Source of the DNA: Rhodoplanes sp963724735
Lineage (GTDB): Bacteria; Pseudomonadota; Alphaproteobacteria; Rhizobiales; Xanthobacteraceae
Direction: 5' to 3'
Assembly (NCBI GenBank): GCA_963724735.1
Contig: CAVRVX010000026.1
Coordinates: 1-64,000 of the forward strand
DNA: 64,000 nucleotides
The number at the start of each line of letters is the position of its first letter. The first letter of the stretch is position 1. The notes under the pieces are model-generated. The model saw only the letters and a list, made by a program, of their open reading frames with translations, was not told the origin of the DNA and did no database searches. The position numbers and the translations under genes are program-made. Shown here piece after piece: positions 44,025-52,039 of the stretch.

Positions 44025-44130
44025 CGCTCACGCAGCCTCGGCCTGCGGCGCGCCTGGCGCTCTCTCTCGGTCTCGATCCGCTAAATTCGCGGCCATGGCG
44101 AAGCCGGCCATTGTAGATGCCGAAGACGGC

Positions 44131-44631
44131 TCAGCCCCGTTTCACTGCTGCGCCGAGCCTGCCGAGCGCGCTGCGTAAATCATCGTCGGCGATAGCGGAG
44201 AGGCGCTTCGTCTCCGCTTGCACCGCCTCTTTGTCGGGGCGGGGAGGGGCCTTACGTGTCCGCCGCCGCAGCGGCGCCTGACGCAGCGCAATGCGGCCGA
44301 TGGCGGGCCAGCCGAAGAAGCTGTTCACCCGCGCGATGATGACCGCCGCTTGATGCTGAATCTCGATCGCGCAAGGACCCTCGACCCGCAGGACGAGCAC
44401 GGCGGGCTCGGGGTCGGCGGCAGCGGCGCTGCGTCGGCGCGGCCACTCGATCTTCATCGGTTCGCAATGCGCCGCAATGTCCGCGCCGGCGATCTCGGCC
44501 CAGCGCGTCACGATCTCGGCGGCGGCAAAGCCGCGCTGCGCGAACGTGTCGGCGAGGCACTTGCCCACCAAGGCCGCGAGCGGTTTGGCTCTGCTCGGGT
44601 GAGGCTTGTTCATGGCGCGCGGCTCTGTCAT
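44131..44631 (-). CDS. DUF721 (DciA-like) protein
   Basis: 166 residues from ATG 44631 (44613 is an alternative). DUF721 features: LVGKCLADTFAQRGFAAAEIVTRWAEIAGADIAAHCEPMKIEWPRR, then VLVLRVEGPCAIEIQHQAAVIIARVNSFFG. The family includes DciA, the ancestral loader of the replicative helicase DnaB. The alphaproteobacterial version is often next to mutY, as here: the two start codons are only eight bases apart in divergent orientation. The extended Arg-rich C-terminus is typical. Confidence 0.85.
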   Translation of the reverse strand: MTEPRAMNKPHPSRAKPLAALVGKCLADTFAQRGFAAAEIVTRWAEIAGADIAAHCEPMKIEWPRRRSAAAADPEPAVLVLRVEGPCAIEIQHQAAVIIARVNSFFGWPAIGRIALRQAPLRRRTRKAPPRPDKEAVQAETKRLSAIADDDLRSALGRLGAAVKRG

Positions 44632-44639
44632 CAGGGCGT

Positions 44640-46064
44640 ATGACCCTATCAGCGCGAGACGCGGAGCCAAAGCTGATTCGCCCCGGCGGCCGGCCGATCG
44701 AAAAAGCTGTGCAAAATCTCGCCCGGCGTCTGCTTGCCTGGTACGACCGGAACCGGCGCGACCTTCCTTGGCGCGCCCGGCCGGGTGAACGAAACGACCC
44801 GTACCGCGTGTGGGTCTCCGAGGTCATGCTGCAGCAGACCACGGCAGCCGCAACTATTCCCTATTACGAGCGCTTCGTCGCTCGCTTCCCCACGGTCCGG
44901 GCGCTCGCCGCCGCCGATCTCGACGAGGTGCTGCGGCTGTGGGCGGGCCTCGGCTATTATGCGCGGGCGCGCAACCTGCATGCCTGCGCGCGCGCCGTTA
45001 TCGACCGGCACGCGGGACAATTCCCGCGGGCGCTGGCGGAGTTGTGCGCCTTGCCGGGGATCGGCGCCTACACCGCGGCCGCGGTTGCGGCGATCGCCTT
45101 CGACGAATGCGCGGTTCCGGTCGACGGCAATGTCGAGCGCGTGGTCGCGCGACTGTTCGCAATCCGGGACCCGCTGCCGCGGGGCAAGGCCGCGATCCGA
45201 CGCACGGCGGAGCGGCTCGCCCCGCGCCGCCGGGCCGGCGATTTCGCGCAAGCGCTGATGGATCTCGGGGCGACGTTGTGCACGCCGCGCGGTCCCGCCT
45301 GTGTCCGCTGCCCTTTGCGTGCGGATTGCGCGGCGGCCGCGCGCGGCGATCCCGAGGCTTTTCCGGCAAAGGCGGCGAAACGGCCAGGACGGCTGCGGCG
45401 CGGCGCGGCCTTCGTCGTGCTGCGCGCGGACGGCTGCGTTCTCCTGCGCACCCGGCCCGCGCACGGTCTACTGGGCGGCATGACCGAGGTTCCGACCACC
45501 GACTGGACGCACGACTTCGACGAGGCGACCGCGCTCGCCTCCGCACCCATCCTCCCCCGCGCAGCGGGGGAGGGGAACCGCGCGAAGCGCGGTGGCGGGG
45601 GCACAGGTTTCGATGCCCCCTCCGCCATGCTGCGCATGGTCCCCCTCCCTCGATTTACGGGGGAGGATGAAGGCGGCTCAAGCGGGCGTTTCATTCATTC
45701 CGACGGGACATCTTCTTTTGACGGGACATCTTCCACGGAAGCTCACCCCAACCCTCTCCCCGATGGCGAGACCGCGATCGTCTGGCTGCGCGTGCCCGGC
45801 GTAGTCACGCATGTGTTCACGCATTTCCCGCTCGAGCTTTTCGTGTTCGTCGCGCAAGCCCCGGCCGACGCGGAAGCGCCCGCGGGCATGCGGTGGGTCG
45901 CGTTGGAAACGCTCGACCGCGAAGCACTGCCTAATCTCATGCGCAAGGTGATCGCGCATGCGGGACTGGTTAGGGGAGGGAATGCTGACGCGGGTGCAGG
46001 AAAGGCGGCCGGCCTCAGGTCAGCTCTGCCCGCACCTCGGCGCGCAGCGCGTCGATCGAGGTAA
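44640..46064 (+). CDS. mutY: A/G-specific adenine glycosylase with a repeat-derived insert
   Basis: 474 residues, about 100 more than usual. Catalytic domain: VSEVMLQQTTAAATIPYYERFVARFP, HhH LPGIGAYTAAAVAAIAFDECAVPVDGNVERV with the catalytic Asp, and the Fe-S loop C-x6-C-x2-C-x5-C (CTPRGPACVRCPLRADC). The NUDIX-like domain that recognises 8-oxoG begins (FVVLRADGCVLLRTRPAHGLLGGM), is interrupted by about 75 low-complexity residues, and resumes at IVWLRVPGVVTHVFTHFPLELFVF. The interruption is encoded by palindromic repeat DNA (45545-45775) that stays in frame. The enzyme removes A opposite 8-oxoG. Its 3' end overlaps ccrM by 50 bp. Confidence 0.93.
   Translation: MTLSARDAEPKLIRPGGRPIEKAVQNLARRLLAWYDRNRRDLPWRARPGERNDPYRVWVSEVMLQQTTAAATIPYYERFVARFPTVRALAAADLDEVLRLWAGLGYYARARNLHACARAVIDRHAGQFPRALAELCALPGIGAYTAAAVAAIAFDECAVPVDGNVERVVARLFAIRDPLPRGKAAIRRTAERLAPRRRAGDFAQALMDLGATLCTPRGPACVRCPLRADCAAAARGDPEAFPAKAAKRPGRLRRGAAFVVLRADGCVLLRTRPAHGLLGGMTEVPTTDWTHDFDEATALASAPILPRAAGEGNRAKRGGGGTGFDAPSAMLRMVPLPRFTGEDEGGSSGRFIHSDGTSSFDGTSSTEAHPNPLPDGETAIVWLRVPGVVTHVFTHFPLELFVFVAQAPADAEAPAGMRWVALETLDREALPNLMRKVIAHAGLVRGGNADAGAGKAAGLRSALPAPRRAARRSR
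45545..45775. repeat. Palindromic repeat inserted in mutY
   Basis: Contains CTCCCCCGCGCAGCGGGGGAG, GCGCG-AA-CGCGC and CCATGCTGCGCATGG stems, plus two copies of GACGGGACATCTTC 19 bases apart at about 45700-45731. The first half resembles intergenic repeats common in Bradyrhizobium-like genomes. No stop codon occurs in the mutY frame. Confidence 0.75.
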
Positions 46065-47142
46065 GGCCGGTCGGCGTCTCGAGGTGCCAGAAGGTCCAGC
46101 CGTTGCACGCATCGAGCCCCTGGGCGAGCGCGCCGATGCGATGGATCGATCCGATCGCTTCGCCGAGCGCGATGGCGCCGTCGGGGCGCACCAGCGCCTT
46201 CACCCGGCGCTTGGCGTCGACAAGCTTGGCGCCCGGCGTCACCAGCCCACGCTCCACGAGCGCCGCGAAGGGCACGCGCGGGGCGTCGCGCGCGGTCGGG
46301 ACGGGCGCAAGTGTTTCGCCTGCGAGCGGTTCGACCGCGGCGATGCGCGTTTGTGCGGCCTGCGCATAGTCGCTGACCCGTTCGAAGCCGATAAATCGCC
46401 GGCCGAGACGCTTGGCCGCCGCGCCGGTCGTGCCGGTGCCGCAAAACGGGTCCAGCACCAGATCGCCCGGACGCGACGAGGATAATATGATGCGAAAGAG
46501 CAACGCTTCAGGTTTTTGGGTCGGGTGGAGCTTTTTTCCGTCTTTCGCCTTCAGACGCTCCTCGCCGGTGCACAGCGCCAGCGTCCAGTCGGAACGCACC
46601 TGGATGTCCTCGTTGCCGGCCTTCAGCGCTTCGTAGTTGAACGTATAGCCCGTCGCGCCGCGGTCGCGCGCGGCCCAGATCAGCGTCTCGTGTGCGTTGG
46701 TAAAGCGCCGGCCGCGGAAATTCGGCATCGGGTTGGACTTGCGCCAGATCACGTCGTTGAGGATCCAGAAGCCGAGGTCCTGCAGCGCGGCGCCGACGCG
46801 AAAGATGTTGTGATACGAACCGATCACCCACAACGTGGCGGTGGGCTTCATCACCCGGCGGCAGGCGGCAAGCCAGGCGCGCGTGAAATCGTCATATGCG
46901 GCAAAGCTTTCGAACTTGTCCCAGGCGTCGTCGACGGCGTCGACATGCGAATCGTCGGGCCGCTTGAGGTCGCCGCGGAGCTGAAGATTGTAGGGCGGAT
47001 CGGCAAAGACGAGGTCGACCGATGCGGCCGACAGCTTGGCCATTTCGGCGATGCTGTCGCCGATCACGACACGGAAGCTGGAGGCTTGGCCCGAAGTTAA
47101 GCGGGGCGTCCCATGGGACGCCCCGTGGCGCGTTGCACTCAT
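46015..47142 (-). CDS. ccrM: CcrM-type adenine DNA methyltransferase (GANTC)
   Basis: 375 residues. Beta-class order: catalytic DPPY (FADPPYNLQL, 48-51) near the N-terminus, then TLWVIGSYHNIFRVG, WRKSNPMPNFRGRRFTNAHETLIWAAR and the SAM motif DLVLDPFCGTGTTG. The C-terminal about 80 residues (AALVERGLVTPGAKLVDAKRRVKALVRPDGAI to WTFWHLE) are the CcrM-specific DNA-recognition domain. In alphaproteobacteria CcrM methylates GANTC and couples gene expression to replication. Overlaps the 3' end of mutY tail to tail. Confidence 0.95.
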   Translation of the reverse strand: MSATRHGASHGTPRLTSGQASSFRVVIGDSIAEMAKLSAASVDLVFADPPYNLQLRGDLKRPDDSHVDAVDDAWDKFESFAAYDDFTRAWLAACRRVMKPTATLWVIGSYHNIFRVGAALQDLGFWILNDVIWRKSNPMPNFRGRRFTNAHETLIWAARDRGATGYTFNYEALKAGNEDIQVRSDWTLALCTGEERLKAKDGKKLHPTQKPEALLFRIILSSSRPGDLVLDPFCGTGTTGAAAKRLGRRFIGFERVSDYAQAAQTRIAAVEPLAGETLAPVPTARDAPRVPFAALVERGLVTPGAKLVDAKRRVKALVRPDGAIALGEAIGSIHRIGALAQGLDACNGWTFWHLETPTGLTSIDALRAEVRAELT

Positions 47143-47359
47143 AACTCAACTCGAACTCAGACGACGCATCGGCGACGCAGAACCTACATCCGACAGCGCG
47201 CACTCTGCCAAACCAAGGTAAATACGGACTTAATCGAAACGCACTGGCGCGGTATTCAAAGCAGGACCATATGTCTGCGGCCACGATCGCTCGCGCCCGC
47301 ACCGTCGTGCGGCGTGTCATAAGGCGAGGCGCGGTCACGGCGCGAAGGGGAGCAAAGCG

Positions 47360-48286
47360 ATGCGCTGGGAAAATCTGCCCGGTAGCGACAATATCGAGGA
47401 TCGCCGCGGCGAAGAGGGCGGCGGGGGCGGCGGCGGCTTCGGCTTGCCGATCGGCGGCGGGATCGGCATCGGCACGCTCGTCGTGCTCGGCTTGGTCGGC
47501 TGGGCGCTCGGCATCGATCCGCGGCTGCTGATCGGCGGCGCGGAGATCTTGTCCGGCGGCGGCTCGCAGACCGAGCAGCGCTACCAGCCGTCCAATCAGG
47601 CGCGCCGCACCGGCAAGCCGGACGACGAGATGGGCAAGTTCGTCGCCGCCGTGCTCGGCAGCGCCGATTTCCAATGGAAAGAGATCTTCGCCAAGGATGG
47701 CCATCAGTATCGCGGGCCGGTGCTTGTGCTTTATCGCGATGTCACCGACCAGGCCTGCGGCGGCGTCGCCCAGAAGGCGATGGGCCCGTTCTATTGCCCG
47801 AACGACCGCAAGGTCTATCTCGACACCTCGTTCTTCCGCGACATCGAGCAGCGCTTCCGCGGCTGCCAGGTCGGGTCGAAGTCATGCCAATTCGCGCAGG
47901 CCTATGTGATCGCGCATGAGGTCGGCCATCACGTGCAGAATCTGCTCGGCATTCTGCCGCGCGTGCAACAAATGCAGCGTGGGCTTCCCAAGGCGGAGGC
48001 GAACCACTTGCAGGTTCAGGTCGAACTGCAGGCGGATTGTTTCGCCGGCGTCTGGGCGCACGGCGCCGATGAGCGCTGGAAGGCGATCGAGCCGGGCGAT
48101 GTCGAAGCAGCGCTGCGAACGGCCTCGGCGATCGGCGACGACAAGCTGCAGAAGCAGGCGCGCGGCTATGTCGTGCCTGACTCTTTTACGCACGGGACGT
48201 CCGCGCAGCGTCAGCGCTGGTTCGAGGCCGGGTTCAGGGAAGGTACGATCTCCGCCTGCAATACCTTCCGCACCGCCAATCTCTAA
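47360..48286 (+). CDS. Neutral zinc metallopeptidase, YpfJ family
   Basis: 308 residues. N-terminal MRWENLPGSDNIEDRRG and a Gly-rich stretch are followed by one membrane helix (IGIGTLVVLGLVGWALGI), as usual for this family. The peptidase domain shows FYCPNDRKVYLDTSFF, the zinc motif AHEVGHHVQNLLG and VELQADCFAGVWAHG with the third-ligand Glu/Asp region. The active domain should lie outside the cytoplasmic membrane. Substrate not known. Confidence 0.94.
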   Translation: MRWENLPGSDNIEDRRGEEGGGGGGGFGLPIGGGIGIGTLVVLGLVGWALGIDPRLLIGGAEILSGGGSQTEQRYQPSNQARRTGKPDDEMGKFVAAVLGSADFQWKEIFAKDGHQYRGPVLVLYRDVTDQACGGVAQKAMGPFYCPNDRKVYLDTSFFRDIEQRFRGCQVGSKSCQFAQAYVIAHEVGHHVQNLLGILPRVQQMQRGLPKAEANHLQVQVELQADCFAGVWAHGADERWKAIEPGDVEAALRTASAIGDDKLQKQARGYVVPDSFTHGTSAQRQRWFEAGFREGTISACNTFRTANL

Positions 48287-48316
48287 GTTTTGCCGACGCG
48301 CGCAGGATTGACCGCC

Positions 48317-48880
48317 ATGCCTGGATTGGACGAGAGCCGAGAGTTTATTCCGTTGCGGATTGCGGTGCTCACCGTATCCGATACGCGCACCTACGAGGAC
48401 GACAGGTCGGGCGGGACGCTCGCGGAATGCCTTGGCGCGGCCGGCCACGTGCTCGCGGTGCGCGCCATCGTGCCGGACGACGTCGTCGCGATCCGCAGCC
48501 GTGTCGAAGCCTGGATCGCCGATCCGGAAATCGATGTGGTGATCACCACCGGGGGCACCGGCTTCACCGGCCGCGACGTCACGCCGGAGGCGATCGAGCC
48601 GCTGTTCGAAAAGCGGATGGACGGGTTCGCGACGCTCTTCCTGCTGGTGAGCTTCGAGGCGATCGGCACCTCGGCGATCCAGACGCGGGCGACCGCGGGC
48701 GTTGCGCGGGCGACGTATATCTTCTGCCTGCCCGGCTCGCCCAGCGCCTGCCGGGACGCCTGGGACAACATCCTCGTCCATCAGCTCGATTACCGCTACC
48801 GGCCCTGTAATTTCGTCGAGCTGATGCCGCGGCTCGACGAACATCTGCGCCGGCCGAAGGCGAAAGGGGCGACGGTTTAG
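48317..48880 (+). CDS. moaB: Molybdenum cofactor biosynthesis protein B
   Basis: 187 residues from ATG 48317. MogA/MoaB fold: LRIAVLTVSDTRTYEDDRSG, VPDDVVAIRSRVEAWI, the conserved TTGGTGFTGRDVTPEAIEPLF and the C-terminal LPGSPSACRDAWDNILVHQLDYR. These bind or adenylylate molybdopterin before molybdate insertion. No other moa or mob gene is in the window. 30 bp after the zinc peptidase, probably the same transcript. Confidence 0.95.
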   Translation: MPGLDESREFIPLRIAVLTVSDTRTYEDDRSGGTLAECLGAAGHVLAVRAIVPDDVVAIRSRVEAWIADPEIDVVITTGGTGFTGRDVTPEAIEPLFEKRMDGFATLFLLVSFEAIGTSAIQTRATAGVARATYIFCLPGSPSACRDAWDNILVHQLDYRYRPCNFVELMPRLDEHLRRPKAKGATV

Positions 48881-48988
48881 GGCGAGGCGCTCCGGCTGGG
48901 GGGCTTTGCCGCGAAAAACTATCGCTGCCGTCAAACGCCGGCTTGCCTTGAATCGATTGCCGAGCCGATGAGCGGCTGCCCGCCGAGC

Positions 48989-49801
48989 TTACTGTCCCGC
49001 GGCTTCCTCGGCCCAGACGCAAAAATCCGTCAAAGCGCCCGGTCCGAATATGTGCGTCAGAGGCACATCGGCGGCGTCGCGTCCGTGCGCGATGAGTATG
49101 CGTCCGACACGAGGGGCATTGTTGCGAGGATCGAAGGCGTGCCACCGGCCGCCGAGATAAACCTCGATCCACGCCGCAAAGTCCATGGGCGCATACGGCG
49201 GAGGAAGGCCGATGTCGGTGATATAACCGGTGCAATAGCGCGTCGGGATGTTCAAGCAGCGGCAGAAGGTGGCCGCAAGATGTGCAAAATCGCGACAAAC
49301 GCCGCGGCGCTCGACATAGGCCTCGAACGCGGTTCTGGTCGGGCGCGAATATTCATAGCCGAAGGTGATGTGATCGTGCACGAAGTCGCAGATCGCCTGC
49401 ACGCGCGGCCAGCCGAGCGGCGTATGTCCGAAGAGCCGCCAGGCGTCGTCGGACAGGCGATCGGTCTCACAATAACGACTGCCAAGCAGGAACAACATGG
49501 TTTGCACCGGCAAGTGCTGGACCTGATGTTGGAGCGCATCGAGGTCGACTCCGTCGGGCATGCCTGGATCGCGCACGACCGTATCGGTGCCGAGAGCGAA
49601 ACGTCCGGCCGGCGCGACGAGGCGACTGCACCAGTTCCCGAAGCTGTCGTGATAACCCTCCAGGGGAACCGCAGGACTGGTCGTCAGGTAATCCGGGCTC
49701 TCCAGATCGGAGAAGCGCGAGGAGTGCACGTTCAGCGTCACGATCATCGGCGTCGTCCGCGGAAAATCGAAGCTGAGCTGACAGCCGACGTGAATGCGCA
49801 T
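48989..49801 (-). CDS. Transglutaminase-like protein
   Basis: 270 residues from ATG 49801. A beta-rich N-terminal domain precedes the transglutaminase-like core: VQAICDFVHDHITFGYEYSRPTRTAFEAYVERRGVCRDFAHLAATFCRCLNIPTRY with the catalytic Cys in GVCRDFAHL, then DFAAWIEVYLGGRWHAFDP with His/Asp positions. Many such bacterial proteins are probably proteases or amidases and not cross-linking enzymes. Convergent with moaB. Confidence 0.9.
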   Translation of the reverse strand: MRIHVGCQLSFDFPRTTPMIVTLNVHSSRFSDLESPDYLTTSPAVPLEGYHDSFGNWCSRLVAPAGRFALGTDTVVRDPGMPDGVDLDALQHQVQHLPVQTMLFLLGSRYCETDRLSDDAWRLFGHTPLGWPRVQAICDFVHDHITFGYEYSRPTRTAFEAYVERRGVCRDFAHLAATFCRCLNIPTRYCTGYITDIGLPPPYAPMDFAAWIEVYLGGRWHAFDPRNNAPRVGRILIAHGRDAADVPLTHIFGPGALTDFCVWAEEAAGQ

Positions 49802-49965
49802 GATGGTTCCGTGCTTCTCGAATTGGCGGCTTTCGACGACGACGCTCGCGCCGCGCGACAATCGATGTTACTCAAGTCGCCGGAGCAAATTCCGTTCCAA
49901 ATGGCGGCGCAGCTCGCCGTTTTTTCGTGTTCTTCGCGCGGCGACCGGTCCGCCTGCAGTGCGGA

Positions 49966-50892
49966 CTACAGGTCGCGCTCCCACGTCTCGCCGATGAGGT
50001 CGTGGCCGAAGCTGCAGTGCCGCTCCTGCCGCACAAGCGTGAAGCCCGAGCGCTCGTAGAGCGCCCGCGCCGCGGTGAGAATGCTCTGCGTCCACAGCGT
50101 GACGCGGCGGTAGCGCGCTTCGCGCGCAAAGCGAAGGAACTCGTCAACCAGGAGGCCCCCGACGCCGAACCCGCGCGCCTGCGGCTCGACCAGCAGAAGC
50201 CGCAGCTTCGCGACGTCGTCGCCGCCGTTGACCAGGAACACCGAGCCGACCGGCGCGCCGTCCGTCTCGGCGATCCAGCAGCGCTCGCGCGCCGGATCGA
50301 AATCGCGCAGAAACTGCGCGACAATGTCGGCGACCAGCGCCTCGAAGGCCGCGCCCCAACCGTGCTCCTTCGCATAGTTGACCGCGTGGCGCGACACGAC
50401 CCAGCCCATATCGCCCGCCCGATGGAGACGCAGCACGACTTGCGGCGCAGCCTTTTCGGGCGCCAGCGACCGCTCGATCAGGCGCATCGCATCGACCAGC
50501 TGCCGCTGGCGCGGCTCCGGCATGGCGCCGAGCAAGTCCGCCACCAGTCGGTCCGAGCGGCGGTCGAGCGTGCGGAACGCCGCGCGGCCCTTGGCGCTGA
50601 GCGCCAGCCGGGTCTGCCGGGCGTCGTCCGCCGACGGTTTGCGTCTGATCAGATCGTCCTCGGCGAACCGGCCGAGAATGCGGCTGAGATAGCCGTGGTC
50701 GAGCCCGAGCGCGGCGGCGACCGCGCTCGCCGTCGTATCCGGCGCTTGCGCGAGCTCGTAGAGCACGCGCGCTTCCGTGAGCGAAAAGCGGGTGTCGACC
50801 ATGCCGTCCCGCAGCAAACCGATCTGCCGCGTGTAGAAGCGATTGAAGCGGCGCACGGCGTCGACGCGCGCGGTCAAGTCGGACGAGGTCAT
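49966..50892 (-). CDS. MarR-type regulator fused to a GNAT acetyltransferase
   Basis: 308 residues from ATG 50892. Residues about 1-140 are a MarR winged helix (FSLTEARVLYELAQAPDTTASAVAAALGLDHGYLSRILGRFAEDDLIRRKPSADDARQTRLALSAKG). Residues about 155-308 are a GNAT domain with motif A LLLVEPQARGFGVGGLLVDEFLRFAR and ALYERSGFTLVRQERH. This bifunctional architecture is recurrent in bacteria. It may acetylate a small molecule that it also senses. A palindromic site 22 bp upstream suggests self-regulation. Confidence 0.92.
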   Translation of the reverse strand: MTSSDLTARVDAVRRFNRFYTRQIGLLRDGMVDTRFSLTEARVLYELAQAPDTTASAVAAALGLDHGYLSRILGRFAEDDLIRRKPSADDARQTRLALSAKGRAAFRTLDRRSDRLVADLLGAMPEPRQRQLVDAMRLIERSLAPEKAAPQVVLRLHRAGDMGWVVSRHAVNYAKEHGWGAAFEALVADIVAQFLRDFDPARERCWIAETDGAPVGSVFLVNGGDDVAKLRLLLVEPQARGFGVGGLLVDEFLRFAREARYRRVTLWTQSILTAARALYERSGFTLVRQERHCSFGHDLIGETWERDL

Positions 50893-50913
50893 CGGGGCCA
50901 CCCGGGCAAATAT

Positions 50914-50952
50914 GTGACAAAGTCACTTAATTTGTTGCCAAAGTCAAGTAAT
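50914..50952. promoter_or_regulatory. Putative MarR operator
   Basis: CAAAGTCACTTAAT (50918-50931) and CAAAGTCAAGTAAT (50939-50952) repeat with 21-bp spacing, and GTGAC-AAA-GTCAC (50914-50926) is a perfect dyad. The site sits directly before the MarR-GNAT start in an AT-rich gap, so two MarR dimers could bind the same face of the helix. Confidence 0.5.
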
Positions 50953-50970
50953 GGAGGACCTGCCCCAGGG

Positions 50971-51561
50971 CTAGCGCCGGTCATCGTCGAACAGCCGGAT
51001 GGCGCTGCGCAGCCGGACGATCCGGCCGGACAGCCGGCGGAGCAGGTCACGCTGCGCATCGCCGCCACCGGGCCGATGGCCGCCCACCTTGTGGTAGAAT
51101 TTTCGGCTGATCAGAAGACCCTGGTCGGGGCCGGGCGTCCGGCGCAGCGCCTCCCTGGCCAGCGTCAGCGCCTGGCCGATGAACGAGCGGCCGGTCGGCG
51201 ACGACGATTGAGCCCGGAACACCGCCGCCCTGTCCGCCATGCCGCTAAGCTCGGCATCCTCGACAAAGCGCGCGGCCTCTTCGCCCCAGCCTGTTTCGAG
51301 CACGCATCCCGGCGGCAGGAAGAGGAGCCAGGAGCCGCGCGTCGCCGCCGCCGCTTCCTTCAGCCGCGTCGCCAGCGGCGCATCGGACACCAGCAGGGTG
51401 CAGCCGGCGATCTCGGCGATGCGGCCGGTTTCGTCGCGCGAGCCGGCGTCGGCGACCACCACGTCGCGCACGACGCCCGCGACGGCGGCGCTGACCAGCA
51501 TGGCGAGCGTGCGCACCAGCGCGTGCTCGCAGTCACGGGTGGCGATGATGACGCTCAGCAT
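50971..51561 (-). CDS. Small family 2 glycosyltransferase
   Basis: 196 residues from ATG 51561. GT-A fold landmarks: SVIIATRDCEHALVRTLAML at the start, RDVVVADAGSRDETGRIAE (nucleotide-binding Asp), then AATRGSWLLFLPPGCVLETGW where the DxD would be expected; PPGC replaces a clear DxD, so catalysis is uncertain. The C-terminal FYHKVGGHRPGGGDAQRDLLRRLSG block resembles TIGR04283-type transferases. Same strand as, and 78 bp upstream of, the MarR-GNAT gene. Confidence 0.8.
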   Translation of the reverse strand: MLSVIIATRDCEHALVRTLAMLVSAAVAGVVRDVVVADAGSRDETGRIAEIAGCTLLVSDAPLATRLKEAAAATRGSWLLFLPPGCVLETGWGEEAARFVEDAELSGMADRAAVFRAQSSSPTGRSFIGQALTLAREALRRTPGPDQGLLISRKFYHKVGGHRPGGGDAQRDLLRRLSGRIVRLRSAIRLFDDDRR

Positions 51562-51586
51562 GCTCGGCAACTCGGGCAAGGGGGGT

Positions 51587-51673
51587 CACGACGCGCGCCC
51601 GACCGCGGTCGCCTTCTACCAGACCGTCGGCTATGAATGCCACCCCTCGCCCTTGATGCGGAAGGAACTCTGA
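51587..51673 (+). pseudogene. C-terminal scrap of a GNAT acetyltransferase
   Basis: The plus strand reads ARPTAVAFYQTVGYECHPSPLMRKEL and stops. This is the last strand-helix-strand of a GNAT domain (AxxFYxxxGY, then a terminal M-x-K-x-L). Nothing of the rest of the domain is present upstream, where the glycosyltransferase start lies on the other strand. Confidence 0.55.
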
Positions 51674-51851
51674 ACGCAGACAAATCGGCATTCGATGCAG
51701 GGGACGCCTCCCCATGCAGAGCGCTGAGGAATCGCTTTCCTCGCGCGCGGTTAACTCCTCCGCGCCGACCGCAAAATTGGGCCCAGTGCGTTGCCGGTCT
51801 TCCCGATGTGATGACATTGGACGGCCTCGCGCTCGAAATGAGGAGGGCCCG

Positions 51852-51968
51852 ATGCTTAATCAGCTTTCAATTGAAATTTTGGCTATGTTGCGCGGAGTCG
51901 CAGACGGTCCAATTGCGATAGGAGCCCTTGTATTGATTGTCATACTGGTCCTCTGGTGGCTTTTTTGA
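51852..51968 (+). CDS. 38-residue single-helix membrane protein
   Basis: ATG 51852 is preceded by GAGGAGGG at ideal spacing. The product is a short amphipathic start (MLNQLSIEILAMLRG) and one strong membrane helix (IAIGALVLIVILVLWWLF) ending at the stop. Ribosome site and helix support a real small protein, but nothing else is known about it. It lies upstream of the PA0069-type radical SAM gene. Confidence 0.5.
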   Translation: MLNQLSIEILAMLRGVADGPIAIGALVLIVILVLWWLF

Positions 51969-52039
51969 AGCAGAATTTGGTTTGTTTATTCACGCCGTTT
52001 TGTTCTTGATATGTTCCAATCGCATGCTACATCCCCGGC

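Noticed and set aside
49927..51636. 569-codon open frame on the plus strand
   Set aside because: It runs antisense through two separate minus-strand genes (MarR-GNAT and glycosyltransferase), which no real gene would do so neatly.
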